Part shown: piece by piece, positions 34,083 to 42,861 of the stretch
Numbering within the stretch: position 1 is the first letter of the stretch
How the letters are laid out: every line of letters begins with the position of its first letter
Origin: Vibrio sp. LaRot3
GTDB taxonomy: Bacteria; Pseudomonadota; Gammaproteobacteria; Enterobacterales; Vibrionaceae
DNA: 64,000 nucleotides
Assembly (NCBI RefSeq): GCF_027587025.1
Contig: NZ_JAPPTI010000013.1
Coordinates: forward strand, 20,350 to 84,349
Direction: 5' to 3'
The notes under the pieces: model-generated
The model's input: only the letters and a program-made list of their open reading frames with translations
Databases searched by the model: none
Told to the model about the DNA's origin: nothing
Made by a program: the position numbers and the translations under genes

Positions 34083-34598
34083 ATGTCTAAAATTGCTGTT
34101 TTCGGTAGTGCATTCAACCCACCTAGCTTAGGCCATAAGAGCGTTATTGAATCACTACAGCATTTTGATCGCGTGTTACTGCTGCCAAGCATTTCCCACG
34201 CATGGGGAAAACAAATGTTGGATTATTCGCAGCGCACTAAGCTTGTCGATGCATTTATTGATGACCTTGCCTTACACAACGTATCGCGTAGCCAAGTGGA
34301 AGAAGATTTGTTTGAACAAACGGGCCAAGCGGTGACGACGTTCGCAGTATTAGAAGCGCTGCAGCAGCAATCGCCTGACGCTGAGCTTACTTTTGTGATG
34401 GGGCCAGATAACCTATTCAATTTTAGTAAGTTTTATAAATCAGATGAGATTGTACGTCGTTGGTCAGTGATGGCATGCCCTGAAACAGTGGCCATACGAA
34501 GCACTGATATTCGCCACGCTTTGCAGAAAAATCTACCAATAAATCATCTTACCACCCCTAAAGTTTGCTCTCTTCTGGCCGACAATAAATATTATTAA
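34083..34598 (+). CDS. NadD-like nicotinate-nucleotide adenylyltransferase
   Basis: This 171-residue nucleotidyltransferase has the H-x-G-H-like motif FGSAFNPPSLGHKSV (residues 7-21), where the first His is replaced (N-P-P-S-L-G-H). IRSTDIRHAL replaces the usual I-S-S-T-x-I-R. The middle part VMGPDNLFNFSKFYKSDEIVRR is the NadD/NMNAT signature. It probably adenylylates NaMN or NMN. It is shorter than the main NadD (about 215), so it is likely a specialised paralogue. It is divergent from nadE, with about 115 bp between the genes. Confidence 0.8.
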   Translation: MSKIAVFGSAFNPPSLGHKSVIESLQHFDRVLLLPSISHAWGKQMLDYSQRTKLVDAFIDDLALHNVSRSQVEEDLFEQTGQAVTTFAVLEALQQQSPDAELTFVMGPDNLFNFSKFYKSDEIVRRWSVMACPETVAIRSTDIRHALQKNLPINHLTTPKVCSLLADNKYY

Positions 34599-34600
34599 CT

Positions 34601-34865
34601 AGGGTGTGTTGACCTTTCGAGCTGATTTTTGCAGCAATTTGTAGGTTATTTATGCAAGGCATAGGCTTTGAAATGTAGTTACTCTACCTGATAAGCCTGT
34701 AACGCCGCAGAAAGGGCCTACAAATGCTGCCCAAAGGGTTCGACTAAAAGCGTTTTACTCTTTGCCGAGTGGATTTTGCTTATAATGCTAGGCTACAAGC
34801 CTCTCTCCGCGATTAAAACGCTTTTATCTCGAACAAAATTTAACCGCGAAAGATCAACACACCCT
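34601..34865. repeat. 265-bp imperfect inverted-repeat element
   Basis: The left end AGGGTGTGTTGACCTTTCG (34601-34619) and the right end CGAAAGATCAACACACCCT (34847-34865) are near-perfect inverted copies. Inside, TAAAAGCGTTTTA and TAAAACGCTTTTA form a second inverted pair, and GTAGGTT/GGGCCTAC another. There is no ORF. The shape is that of a non-autonomous, MITE-like or highly structured intergenic repeat. I have seen similar termini in Vibrio intergenic regions, but I cannot name the family with certainty. Confidence 0.6.
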
Positions 34866-34925
34866 GAACTATCATCAAGTGTGCAGTATGGTGATTGACC
34901 ACTGCCTCTGATTACTGAGGTGATT

Positions 34926-35414
34926 ATGGCTAAAAATAGCATTTGGCTGGTTTTTGGTCTGTTTTCGGCTGCTGCCCAAGCGACTTGTTTATCGAACAAC
35001 TCGGAATTTCACTTTCAATCAAACCAGTTTGAGTCTGTGAGTTCAGAGTGTTATCTGTATTTTGCTAGTGATTCGCACATGGATGAAATCATTAATGGTG
35101 AAGCATACCTAGCCCCTGAGTATCAATCAGATAAAGCCAAGTATTGGTCTGACTGGGTATTTAAATCGGAAAATAGCCCGTTGCTGACTCAGCAAGTATC
35201 AGACAGTTATTTTGGTATCGGTGTGTGGATGCCAGATGAGATCGAGCGTGAACGCAACCATCTTTCGACCGAAGAATATTTGATGAGTCATGGCGTGCAA
35301 TTTAGCGTGGGTATTGGCGACAAAAAGCCGGGAGAGCCCCGTATGCGTTTAGATTACCTATGGCACAGCGAAACCAGTGATAGCTGGTCAATGCAAATTG
35401 AGGTGCCGTTTTAA
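34926..35414 (+). CDS. exported protein of unknown function
   Basis: This is about 162 residues, with a signal peptide (MAKNSIWLVFGLFSAAAQA) and a mature part rich in aromatic and acidic residues. It contains WSDWVFKSENSPLL, GIGVWMPDEIERERNHLSTEEYLMSHG and GEPRMRLDYLWHSETSD. I do not recognise the family. A GTG two codons upstream (34920) is also possible. It lies just downstream of the inverted-repeat element. Confidence 0.65.
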   Translation: MAKNSIWLVFGLFSAAAQATCLSNNSEFHFQSNQFESVSSECYLYFASDSHMDEIINGEAYLAPEYQSDKAKYWSDWVFKSENSPLLTQQVSDSYFGIGVWMPDEIERERNHLSTEEYLMSHGVQFSVGIGDKKPGEPRMRLDYLWHSETSDSWSMQIEVPF

Positions 35415-35429
35415 CGGCACCATTTAAAT

Positions 35430-37271
35430 TTAAGCATTACCGACATTACGTAGTGTCGATTGAATATTCGAGTGATGGCTAATAATGGCCAGTGGGGTTT
35501 CCGGACGAGAGAAGTAGTAGCCCTGTATCAGGGTGCAACCCATCTGATAGAGTTTTTGTAGCACTTCTTCGCTTTCCACTCCTTCGGCAACTAACTTCAC
35601 TCCCAGCTGATTGGCCAGCTGAATGATCAATGACACGAGTAACTCAGATGTTTCGTTATACAACAGCTTATCGATAAATGAGGCATCTATTTTGATGCAA
35701 TCAATCGGATAGTTATGTATGTATTTCAAGCTTGAGTAACCCGTACCAAAATCGTCTAGAGCAATAGTAAACCCCTGATTACGCAGCTTATCCAGTAGAT
35801 AGCGAGCCTCGTTGGTTTGCGAGAGTAAGACTGTCTCGGTTAACTCAATGGTAAATTCATCCGGAGTATAGTGGTAACGGGCAATGGTCGAAGTTAAATG
35901 CTTGGTATAGCGGGCGGAGTCCGCAAGCTCATGGGCGGAGCAGTTAATGCTTAAATGCACTTTGTAGCCCAAGCCTTTCTCTAGCTCTTTCTTTGCTTGG
36001 CAGGCAAGTTCTACGATTCTTTCGCCTAATTCGACAATCAAGCCTGACTGTTCAGCGGCCTCGATAAACTCTCCGGGGTAGATTGCCCCTAAAGATTCAC
36101 TTTTCCAACGGGCGAGAATTTCAAAATGATCCCATCGGTAACTATCTCTATCGACGATGGGTTGCAGTAAGACGTAGATTTCACCACCGATTGCTGCTCG
36201 GTCTAGCTCATTACGCAGAGCATCGATAACCATGGTTTCACGGTGATATTGTTTACTTAAATGGGTATCGTAATTTTTGATTTTCTCGTTAGAGCTTTGC
36301 TTACAATCTTTCAGCGCCAATGAGGAATGGAGAATGATTTGGTCGGCACTCAACCGATGATCGGCTTTACGCGCAAGGCCAATACTGACATTGATTTTGA
36401 TGGAATGAGAAGAATCTTGATAACCTTCGTTAAGCTTGGCGATGATCTTTTGGCAAATGGTTAACGGGTCACTTGAGAAGGTGATAAAGGCAAATTCGTC
36501 TCCGGCGATGCGGTAAGCATGATGATGGTCGGGTAACGCGTCTTGAACGGTTTTCCCGACAAATTTAATGACTTGGTCGCCAATGTAATTACCATATAAA
36601 TCATTGATTGATTTGAAATCATCAATGTCGATATAGGCCAGCGTGAAGGGGCTAGATTGCGTGTCAGACAGCCTTTCAAGTTGATTCGATAGATAACCGC
36701 GATTGTGTAAACCGGTTAAATTGTCGTGTGATACTTCGTGGCTGAGTTGATTGACTAAGCTTTTAGATCGCGCAGACAACCATTTGGAACGCAGTGAATG
36801 CATTGCCAGATTGGCAAACATTTTATGGTAATCGATCAGTTCTTTACTCTCTTCAATAGGATGAGTAAAGGTAGAGAGCAGAATACCAAGAATATCGCCA
36901 TTGCGGCTTTTCAACGGAACGCCGATATAGGCTTCTACATCATTGTTCTGTAGATAAACATCTCGCGGAAACTGCCCAGTGATATCGTGAGTGTAAATAC
37001 AATACGCTTGGTTAGATTTCCTCACCATATCACAAGGTGTGTCTGCCAATGAGTAACTAAATTGTTGGCGTATTTCTTTACCACAGGCAAATGAAAGGGT
37101 TTGGGCAGTGTTGTTGATCGTATCGATTTCGACAATACATGAGCACTGCGTTGAAAACTTTTCATGCAGCGTCAGAGTTAATTTGTGCAGTAATTCCGGT
37201 CCATCAAGGGAGATGATATCGTTGATAATATCGAATTCCATCATCTGTACCGGAGCGTTGAGCCTAGCCAT
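35430..37271 (-). CDS. GAF-GGDEF-EAL cyclic-di-GMP protein, GGDEF degenerate
   Basis: This 613-residue protein has three domains. A GAF-like N-terminal domain (about 15-165) carries IGVPLKSRNGDILGILLSTF. A GGDEF domain (about 180-330) has its active motif reading AGDEF (YRIAGDEFAF). An EAL domain (about 350-600) has EILARW, ELTETVLL, DDFGTGYSSL and AEGVESEE with the metal ligands present, though the EAL motif itself reads EIL. It is therefore more likely a phosphodiesterase than a cyclase. No membrane segment is seen. It probably alters c-di-GMP in response to a cytoplasmic small molecule bound by GAF. Confidence 0.85.
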   Translation of the reverse strand: MARLNAPVQMMEFDIINDIISLDGPELLHKLTLTLHEKFSTQCSCIVEIDTINNTAQTLSFACGKEIRQQFSYSLADTPCDMVRKSNQAYCIYTHDITGQFPRDVYLQNNDVEAYIGVPLKSRNGDILGILLSTFTHPIEESKELIDYHKMFANLAMHSLRSKWLSARSKSLVNQLSHEVSHDNLTGLHNRGYLSNQLERLSDTQSSPFTLAYIDIDDFKSINDLYGNYIGDQVIKFVGKTVQDALPDHHHAYRIAGDEFAFITFSSDPLTICQKIIAKLNEGYQDSSHSIKINVSIGLARKADHRLSADQIILHSSLALKDCKQSSNEKIKNYDTHLSKQYHRETMVIDALRNELDRAAIGGEIYVLLQPIVDRDSYRWDHFEILARWKSESLGAIYPGEFIEAAEQSGLIVELGERIVELACQAKKELEKGLGYKVHLSINCSAHELADSARYTKHLTSTIARYHYTPDEFTIELTETVLLSQTNEARYLLDKLRNQGFTIALDDFGTGYSSLKYIHNYPIDCIKIDASFIDKLLYNETSELLVSLIIQLANQLGVKLVAEGVESEEVLQKLYQMGCTLIQGYYFSRPETPLAIISHHSNIQSTLRNVGNA

Positions 37272-37384
37272 ACGAGTTCTCCCTATTGATAGTGATCTTT
37301 GTCACTTAAAATTTAGAATTCGCATGGTTAAATATGGTACACGTCGCATATGTTTGCAAATGCAAACTTGTTACCTAAACAAAG

Positions 37385-38260
37385 TTAGTCGGTCAATCGG
37401 CTACGAAGATAGTCTAAAAACAGCTGTGTACGCGTATTTTGGTAATCCAGTTTGGGGTGGTAGGCATAGACGGTTGCTTCATCAGCGGTAATGTCAGGCA
37501 AAATGCGTTGGAGCTGACCTAGTTTTAGATCTTCTTTAATCATCACATCATTGGTGAGTAATATGCCCATACCACTTTTAGCCGCGTAGAACAGCGCTTC
37601 AGGGTTAGTCGTGGCGAAGTTGCCTGACAGAACAATGCGCTTTCCTTTCGAGAGTTTAATCTCTCTTTGTTGGTATTCCCCCCAGTTCAACATGTTGTGT
37701 TGCGTCAGTTCCTCAGTGGTTTTAGGTTCACCATGTTGTTCTAGATACTTTGGCGAGGCGTAAAATCCCGCTTTGTGCTCAAATAGACGTGTCGCTTTAA
37801 AGCTTAATGAGTTGAGTTGATCAATTTCACGGCTGATAAACAGATCGAGGCTTAGCCCGGGAAGCTGACCCGGTGTTGTAGTAATCAGCTTGATACTGAT
37901 ATCGGGGTAGAGCTGCAAAAATCCGTCGAGGTGCTGTACCAAGAATTTTGAGCCAACTGCTAAGGTCGCGCCGATTTTTAAACATCCAGCAGGGGATTGA
38001 TCAACTGAGCGAGTTTCATCCACAATCGATTGCCACCCTTCAAGGTGGACTTGAGCACGTTGATAAAATAGAGCGCCAGCTTCTGTTTGTGTCACCGAGC
38101 GTGTGGTGCGTTTTAATAGTTGAGTACCGATACGCTCTTCGAGCCAATGGACTCGTTTGCTGATGGCCGAGCTGGTGGTATTCATTCTACGCGCGGCGCC
38201 GTTAAAGCTTCCTTCCTCCACGACCAATAGGTAACTTTGTACACTTTGCTGCCAATCCAT
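37385..38260 (-). CDS. LysR-family regulator divergent from an efflux pump
   Basis: This 291-residue protein has an N-terminal HTH (FNGAARRMNTTSSAISKRVHWLEERIGTQLLKRTTRSVTQTEAG) and an effector-binding domain with LLNWGEYQ-like and GIGILLT-like (GMGILLTND) segments. The layout is that of CrgA/DmlR-type LysR proteins. It is divergent from the Bcr/CflA pump with about 90 bp between the genes, so it probably controls the pump. Confidence 0.88.
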   Translation of the reverse strand: MDWQQSVQSYLLVVEEGSFNGAARRMNTTSSAISKRVHWLEERIGTQLLKRTTRSVTQTEAGALFYQRAQVHLEGWQSIVDETRSVDQSPAGCLKIGATLAVGSKFLVQHLDGFLQLYPDISIKLITTTPGQLPGLSLDLFISREIDQLNSLSFKATRLFEHKAGFYASPKYLEQHGEPKTTEELTQHNMLNWGEYQQREIKLSKGKRIVLSGNFATTNPEALFYAAKSGMGILLTNDVMIKEDLKLGQLQRILPDITADEATVYAYHPKLDYQNTRTQLFLDYLRSRLTD

Positions 38261-38350
38261 TTTTGCCCCTTAATTACTTCCGGATAGGAACTAATCAGTT
38301 TCCACACCAGTCTATTATCATTTTTCAGTGTACAATTTAAACTGGATAGC

Positions 38351-39553
38351 ATGAAAATCAAGCAAAACACTTCCTTTCGGAAAACGCCGTTATTGCTTGC
38401 GATGATGATCATTGCGACTGGTCAAGTTGGTGTTGCCATTTATCTTCCCGCCTTGCCACAGATCAGCCAATCACTCAGCGTAACTCAAGCAGACGTCCAA
38501 CTATTAGTGACACTCTACCTCGTCGGGTTTGGAGGGTCTCAGCTATTCTACGGCCCATTGTCGGACGCGATAGGTCGCCGTCCGGTCTTTATTATTGGGC
38601 AAGGTATCTATTTGCTCGGTACACTGATTTGTGTGCTGTTTTGTTCGTCTCTAATAGGGTTGATCGCCGGGCGTCTACTGCAAGGCTTAGGCTCGGGAAG
38701 TGCGTCGGTGTTAGGGCGGAGTGTACTCCGCGACAGCTATGATGGCGCGCATTTAACCAAAGCCCTTTCTTATATCTCAGTGACTGCCTCTGTCATGCCC
38801 ATTTTCGCACCAGTATTGGGCGGTTGGCTTACCTTCCAACTTGGATGGCAATCGGTCTTTGTGTTCGTTTTGATCTATTTGGTGGCAATCTTCTGCTTAG
38901 GTTTAAAAATATTGCCTGAAACACTGCCTTACGCGCCGTCTCGGTTTAACTGGAAAAACGTTGGCCAGCAATATTTAGCGCTTATCGCGAATAAACAAGT
39001 GATAAGCAGTGCGAGTTACAACTGGCTTAGCTATTTGGCGGCGTTAGTGTCTTTATCGGTATTGCCATTTATATTGCAGCAAACGCTCGGTTTGAGCGCG
39101 GCTGAATATGGCACCTTAATGATTGTGCCTTCAATGGGGCTGATGGTTGGCAGCGTCAGTTTGAATATATTGAGTCGCTATATCGCGCGTCGGCATATTC
39201 TCACCGGGGCGATCTTGATCATCGCCATGTCCGGAGCTTGGCTCACTTTGCTGCCATTGAGTTTGTTTAATCTGATTTGGGCATTTACTTGGTTGACTGT
39301 CGCTCAAGGTCTTTCGTTTCCGATATCAATTAGCATGCTGCTTGAACCGCACAAGAAGCAAGCTGGAGCAGTGTCGGCACTGTCTGGCTCAGTTCAAATG
39401 GGCTTATCGGGCATATTTGGAGGTTACTTGGTGCAGCATTGGATTCAAACCCAGTTTTCGTTGGGCGTGTTTTACCTATTGGTGGCGACCATTATGATGA
39501 GCGTTTTAGTTTCTACTCGTTCAGCGGTTTATGCCCAGCAGCCAAGTGTGTAA
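38351..39553 (+). CDS. Bcr/CflA-type multidrug MFS transporter (EmrD-like)
   Basis: This 400-residue protein has twelve helices with the DHA1 motif A SQLFYGPLSDAIGRRPV (about residues 62-78) and motif C-like GSASVLGRSVLRD. YLPALPQISQSLSVTQADVQLLVTLYLVGFG at the start is close to Bcr/CflA and EmrD proteins. It exports lipophilic drugs or dipeptide-like compounds by proton antiport. The LysR gene upstream is its likely regulator. Confidence 0.88.
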   Translation: MKIKQNTSFRKTPLLLAMMIIATGQVGVAIYLPALPQISQSLSVTQADVQLLVTLYLVGFGGSQLFYGPLSDAIGRRPVFIIGQGIYLLGTLICVLFCSSLIGLIAGRLLQGLGSGSASVLGRSVLRDSYDGAHLTKALSYISVTASVMPIFAPVLGGWLTFQLGWQSVFVFVLIYLVAIFCLGLKILPETLPYAPSRFNWKNVGQQYLALIANKQVISSASYNWLSYLAALVSLSVLPFILQQTLGLSAAEYGTLMIVPSMGLMVGSVSLNILSRYIARRHILTGAILIIAMSGAWLTLLPLSLFNLIWAFTWLTVAQGLSFPISISMLLEPHKKQAGAVSALSGSVQMGLSGIFGGYLVQHWIQTQFSLGVFYLLVATIMMSVLVSTRSAVYAQQPSV

Positions 39554-39627
39554 TTTCTTGCATCAAACGGCACGGTTCGTTGTACAATGCGCGTCAGTAA
39601 TTTGAGTGAACCAGAAAAGGTCAGTCC

Positions 39628-39978
39628 ATGGAACACAAACAGTTTGAAGCGCTAGTAAAGCAATTGTGTGAGCAACCTGCTTTGCCACAAGCGTTAGACA
39701 TTCTTAAAAGCAGTGAAGATTCAGAAGTCGCAGAAGCGGCGAACTCGCTTACTGGTCAGTTTGCTTTAGCAGAAGTAGAAGGCGAGCAGCGCATTTATCA
39801 CGTATCAACCTTAACTAACGAGCAAGGCGAACAAGAAGAGTTTGTTGAGCATGTAATGAATGAAGGTGACGATGTCATTCGATTCGTTGCTTGGTTCTTT
39901 GATGCGATGTTTGAAGTGAAGCGCAAAGATACCTACCAAGCGGCCGGTAAAACTTACCAGCAGCCAAAGCGTGCGTAG
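39628..39978 (+). CDS. small conserved cytoplasmic protein of unknown function
   Basis: This 116-residue acidic protein has MEHKQFEALVKQLCEQPALPQALDILKSSED at its start and VIRFVAWFFDAMFEVKRKDTYQAAGK near its end. It has no signal peptide or membrane helix. I do not recognise a domain. A ribosome binding site (AGGTCAG) and a terminator 13 bp after the stop support it as a real monocistronic gene. Confidence 0.7.
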   Translation: MEHKQFEALVKQLCEQPALPQALDILKSSEDSEVAEAANSLTGQFALAEVEGEQRIYHVSTLTNEQGEQEEFVEHVMNEGDDVIRFVAWFFDAMFEVKRKDTYQAAGKTYQQPKRA

Positions 39979-39990
39979 CGACCGACATTT

Positions 39991-40022
39991 AAAAAGCCCT
40001 AACCGATGGTTAGGGCTTTTTT
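39991..40022. terminator. bidirectional terminator
   Basis: AAAAAGCCCTAACC-GAT-GGTTAGGGCTTTTTT is a strong symmetric hairpin between convergent genes. Confidence 0.88.
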
Positions 40023-40025
40023 GTA

Positions 40026-40637
40026 TTAGCTGTTCGCTTCTAGGTTAACGACATTATCAGGCACTTGGTTGAGCCCTTTTTCTGCAAGCCATGCTTGCAA
40101 GTTATCGGCACCGCCTATGTATTGCCCATCTAGCCAAATCTGCGGAACGGTCACAGGGGTTTTCATCCCAATGATGGCTTTCACTTCAGGGATCATGCGA
40201 TAAAGCGCCGCGCTATCTTTTACGACATCATGGTACTCAAAATCGATCCCCGCGTCGTTAAGCATCTTCTTCGCTTTAACGCAGTAAGGGCAGGTTGCTT
40301 TACCATAGACAATATTACCTTTCAGCGTATCGCGTTTCGTCCATTCTTGGATAACTGACTGAACCAAAACACCGCGATTTAATGCTTCACCTTGGCTGAC
40401 GACTTTTCCTTCTACCACCAGAATCGGAGCATGCCATGAGCCTAGCTTTAATGGCTCCCACCAATGGGAAAGCCAATCTTTGACTTCCAGTTCAACAGGA
40501 ACATCAGCCAATTCATTGTCGAAGGTGTCTTGTAAGATATCTTTGGTTAGTGTGCACTCACCACAAGGGATATTTACCTTGAAAGGCCCCCAGCTACCCG
40601 CCCAACGATATAGAGTAATTTTGATTGGCTTTGTCAT
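40026..40637 (-). CDS. two-domain glutaredoxin-like protein
   Basis: This 203-residue protein has an N-terminal thioredoxin-like part (about 1-105) with CGEC in IPCGECTLTK. A C-terminal glutaredoxin domain (about 106-195) has CPYC in YGKATCPYCVKAKKML and TVPQIWLDGQYIGGADNL. It is probably a glutathione-dependent thiol reductase with two redox centres. ATG 40637 has GGGGA upstream. It is a single gene. Confidence 0.85.
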   Translation of the reverse strand: MTKPIKITLYRWAGSWGPFKVNIPCGECTLTKDILQDTFDNELADVPVELEVKDWLSHWWEPLKLGSWHAPILVVEGKVVSQGEALNRGVLVQSVIQEWTKRDTLKGNIVYGKATCPYCVKAKKMLNDAGIDFEYHDVVKDSAALYRMIPEVKAIIGMKTPVTVPQIWLDGQYIGGADNLQAWLAEKGLNQVPDNVVNLEANS

Positions 40638-40767
40638 AACTTTGTCCCCGCAACGTACCGTTATTATCAGATTAAGTAATGAATTACTGATTTTCCAAGT
40701 TATTACCAATCTGCATGTTCACTTTTGTCAGGCTGGTATATTCAATAAGAACGGTAGGATGAGCATT

Positions 40768-41703
40768 TTATTTCACTGAACGAGATTTTTTACTTTCCCA
40801 TTGCGTAATAAACGCTACAGAACCAATAATAATGAACGCCCCAAGCCACAATCTACCTGGTGGAACCCAACTAAACACGAGCCAACCTGCAAGTACGTTG
40901 AGTGGCAATTTAGCATGATCGAATGGCTGAACAAAAGAAGCATCGGCAACCGAATAAGCTTTAACGATGGCCCATTGAGCAAAAGCGGTCGCGATACCGG
41001 CTGCGAGCAAAATCCCCCACAATGACGCACCACTTGGTGTTTGCCAGTCAGGCAGTGCGAGCAGAATATTAAATGGCGTGATGAGGATGAGTAGGTACAC
41101 CACCATGGTTGACGGTGAATCTTCAGAGGATAGCTTTTTAACCATCAGTGAGTAGCAGGCCCAAAAAAACGCTGCGCCGACGGGTAACAGTGTCGCCCAG
41201 CTGAATCCATCAGCCCATGGCTCTAGAATGATCATTGCACCGATAAAACCCGTTAGCGTGGCTCCCCAACGAGCAAGCCCCACTTTTTCTTTGAGAAATA
41301 ACCCAGATCCAATCGTAGCAAACAGTGGAGAGGTCATTAGTAGCGCAATACCTTGCCAAATTGGAACTGGATAAGCGAGCGCCCACAACCAAAGCTGAAT
41401 GCCGATTACCGACAAGAACACGCGGAAAATATGCAAGCCAAGGTGCTGGGTTTTTAAGGATTTGCGAATACCCAGTGTCTTGAGGTAAGGCAAAATAACC
41501 ACGAGCGCTACTGCGTATTGCACTAAGGCAACGGTCGTTGATGATAAGCCATAGTTAATACTAGCAACTTGGGCCAAGCTGTTGACGATAGCAAAGGCCA
41601 AGCCAGCGCTGAGCATCCAGCTTGCCCCTTGAATAGGGTGATGATTGGGTGTCATATAATTCGAATTAAGTTTGAATATCGCAATAATGGTTGGCGAAAT
41701 CAT
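40768..41703 (-). CDS. EamA/DMT-superfamily permease
   Basis: This 311-residue protein has ten helices in two EamA repeats; GIALLMTSPLFATIGSGLFLKEKVGLARWG is the end of the first repeat. The start at 41703 has AAAGGCAG upstream. A later Met gives 295 residues but has no ribosome binding site. It exports amino acids, metabolites or drugs; the substrate is unknown. It lies 23 bp from the next EamA gene and is probably cotranscribed with it. Confidence 0.82.
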   Translation of the reverse strand: MISPTIIAIFKLNSNYMTPNHHPIQGASWMLSAGLAFAIVNSLAQVASINYGLSSTTVALVQYAVALVVILPYLKTLGIRKSLKTQHLGLHIFRVFLSVIGIQLWLWALAYPVPIWQGIALLMTSPLFATIGSGLFLKEKVGLARWGATLTGFIGAMIILEPWADGFSWATLLPVGAAFFWACYSLMVKKLSSEDSPSTMVVYLLILITPFNILLALPDWQTPSGASLWGILLAAGIATAFAQWAIVKAYSVADASFVQPFDHAKLPLNVLAGWLVFSWVPPGRLWLGAFIIIGSVAFITQWESKKSRSVK

Positions 41704-41726
41704 ACTGCCTTTTCTGGTCAGCTACC

Positions 41727-42656
41727 TTAGTTTTTTGAGCGATTAATCATAACTACTGAGAATATAACCAAAATCATCCCTAAAGCGTGCCAGAGAGTGA
41801 AGGCTTCACCGAGCAAAATAACCGCGGCAGTTGCCGTTACCGCAGGGCCAATATTGTTCGATAAACTCAGCTCGGTAGGTGACAGTCTCGCCATGGCCGC
41901 GGCAACAAAATAAGAGGGCAGGACGGTACAAAAAACACCTAAGAATATACCTAGCGCAATGAGCTCGATTGACCAATTGGCAATCGTGGTATCACTGAGA
42001 ATAAGGTGAATCAATATCGCTATGCCTGCGCTTCCCATGCCAATGCTGGTAAATAGTGAGCTACCTAGCTGACCGATAAGAGGTTTACTCGCGACAAGGT
42101 AAATGGCGAACACTAAGGCAGACCCAATGGCGAATAACGCGCCATAGCCAACGTCAGGTCCAAAGGTTTTCAGATCGTGACTGATGATCAAAGCGATACC
42201 GCCATAGCCAAGCAATGTCGCGCCTATTACGGTTCTATTTGGTTTCTGACCAAAAGCAAACCAACTGATAAGTACCACGAAAGAAGGAAACAAAAAGATA
42301 AGCAGCCGTTCTAACTGAGCTGAAATGTACTCCAGTGCCGTGATATCAAGAAAACTTGCCACGTAATAGCCAAGCACACCAATCAAAGCCGCTTTTAAAC
42401 CCGATTGTTTGATTTTTTCCCGGTTGCTGGCTTGTCGAGCAAGCCAAAACAGAGTGATAAGGTAAACAGGTAACGAACTCGCCGCTCGTAATGTCATGAT
42501 CGCAGTAACATCAGCACCATGTTGATACGCGAGCTTGACTAAAATCGGCTTGAGAGAGAACAACAGGCAGCCGATCAAGGCGAAGATGATGCCCACTTGA
42601 TGAGTGGTTAAAATAGAGTTGAAGCGATAAGTGGTGACTTGAGACGGTTTTTCCAT
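41727..42656 (-). CDS. EamA/DMT-superfamily permease
   Basis: This 309-residue protein has ten helices and two EamA domains: SAQLERLLIFLFPSFVVLISWFAFGQKPNRTVIGATLLGYGG and SPTELSLSNNIGPAVTATAAVILLGEAFTLWHALG. It is upstream of and close to the other EamA gene, but the two differ enough to have separate substrates. A long hairpin lies in its 5' leader (42684-42725). Confidence 0.83.
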   Translation of the reverse strand: MEKPSQVTTYRFNSILTTHQVGIIFALIGCLLFSLKPILVKLAYQHGADVTAIMTLRAASSLPVYLITLFWLARQASNREKIKQSGLKAALIGVLGYYVASFLDITALEYISAQLERLLIFLFPSFVVLISWFAFGQKPNRTVIGATLLGYGGIALIISHDLKTFGPDVGYGALFAIGSALVFAIYLVASKPLIGQLGSSLFTSIGMGSAGIAILIHLILSDTTIANWSIELIALGIFLGVFCTVLPSYFVAAAMARLSPTELSLSNNIGPAVTATAAVILLGEAFTLWHALGMILVIFSVVMINRSKN

Positions 42657-42683
42657 TCACACGTTTCCTGTTTAAGTGTTAAA

Positions 42684-42725
42684 GGCTACGAGTGAATGTA
42701 TGGTCTGGCTACATATCTCGTAGCC
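42684..42725 (-). promoter_or_regulatory. leader hairpin upstream of the EamA gene
   Basis: GGCTACGAG/CTCGTAGCC is a 9-bp stem enclosing a second 5-bp stem (ATGTA/TACAT). It lies 28 bp before the start codon and is followed by TTT only. It could be a transcript leader structure, an operator or a weak terminator of the upstream MATE gene. Confidence 0.35.
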
Positions 42726-42861
42726 AGACATAGGTTTACCTACCGGCTAAGAGGCATAAGCAGTAGGAGCCATAGAGCGATTGGGCGGTAAGTAAACATA
42801 AGCATTGTTCCTTAGGGTGAACATTCAGGTTAACAATTGCGCAAATTATATGCAACCCATG

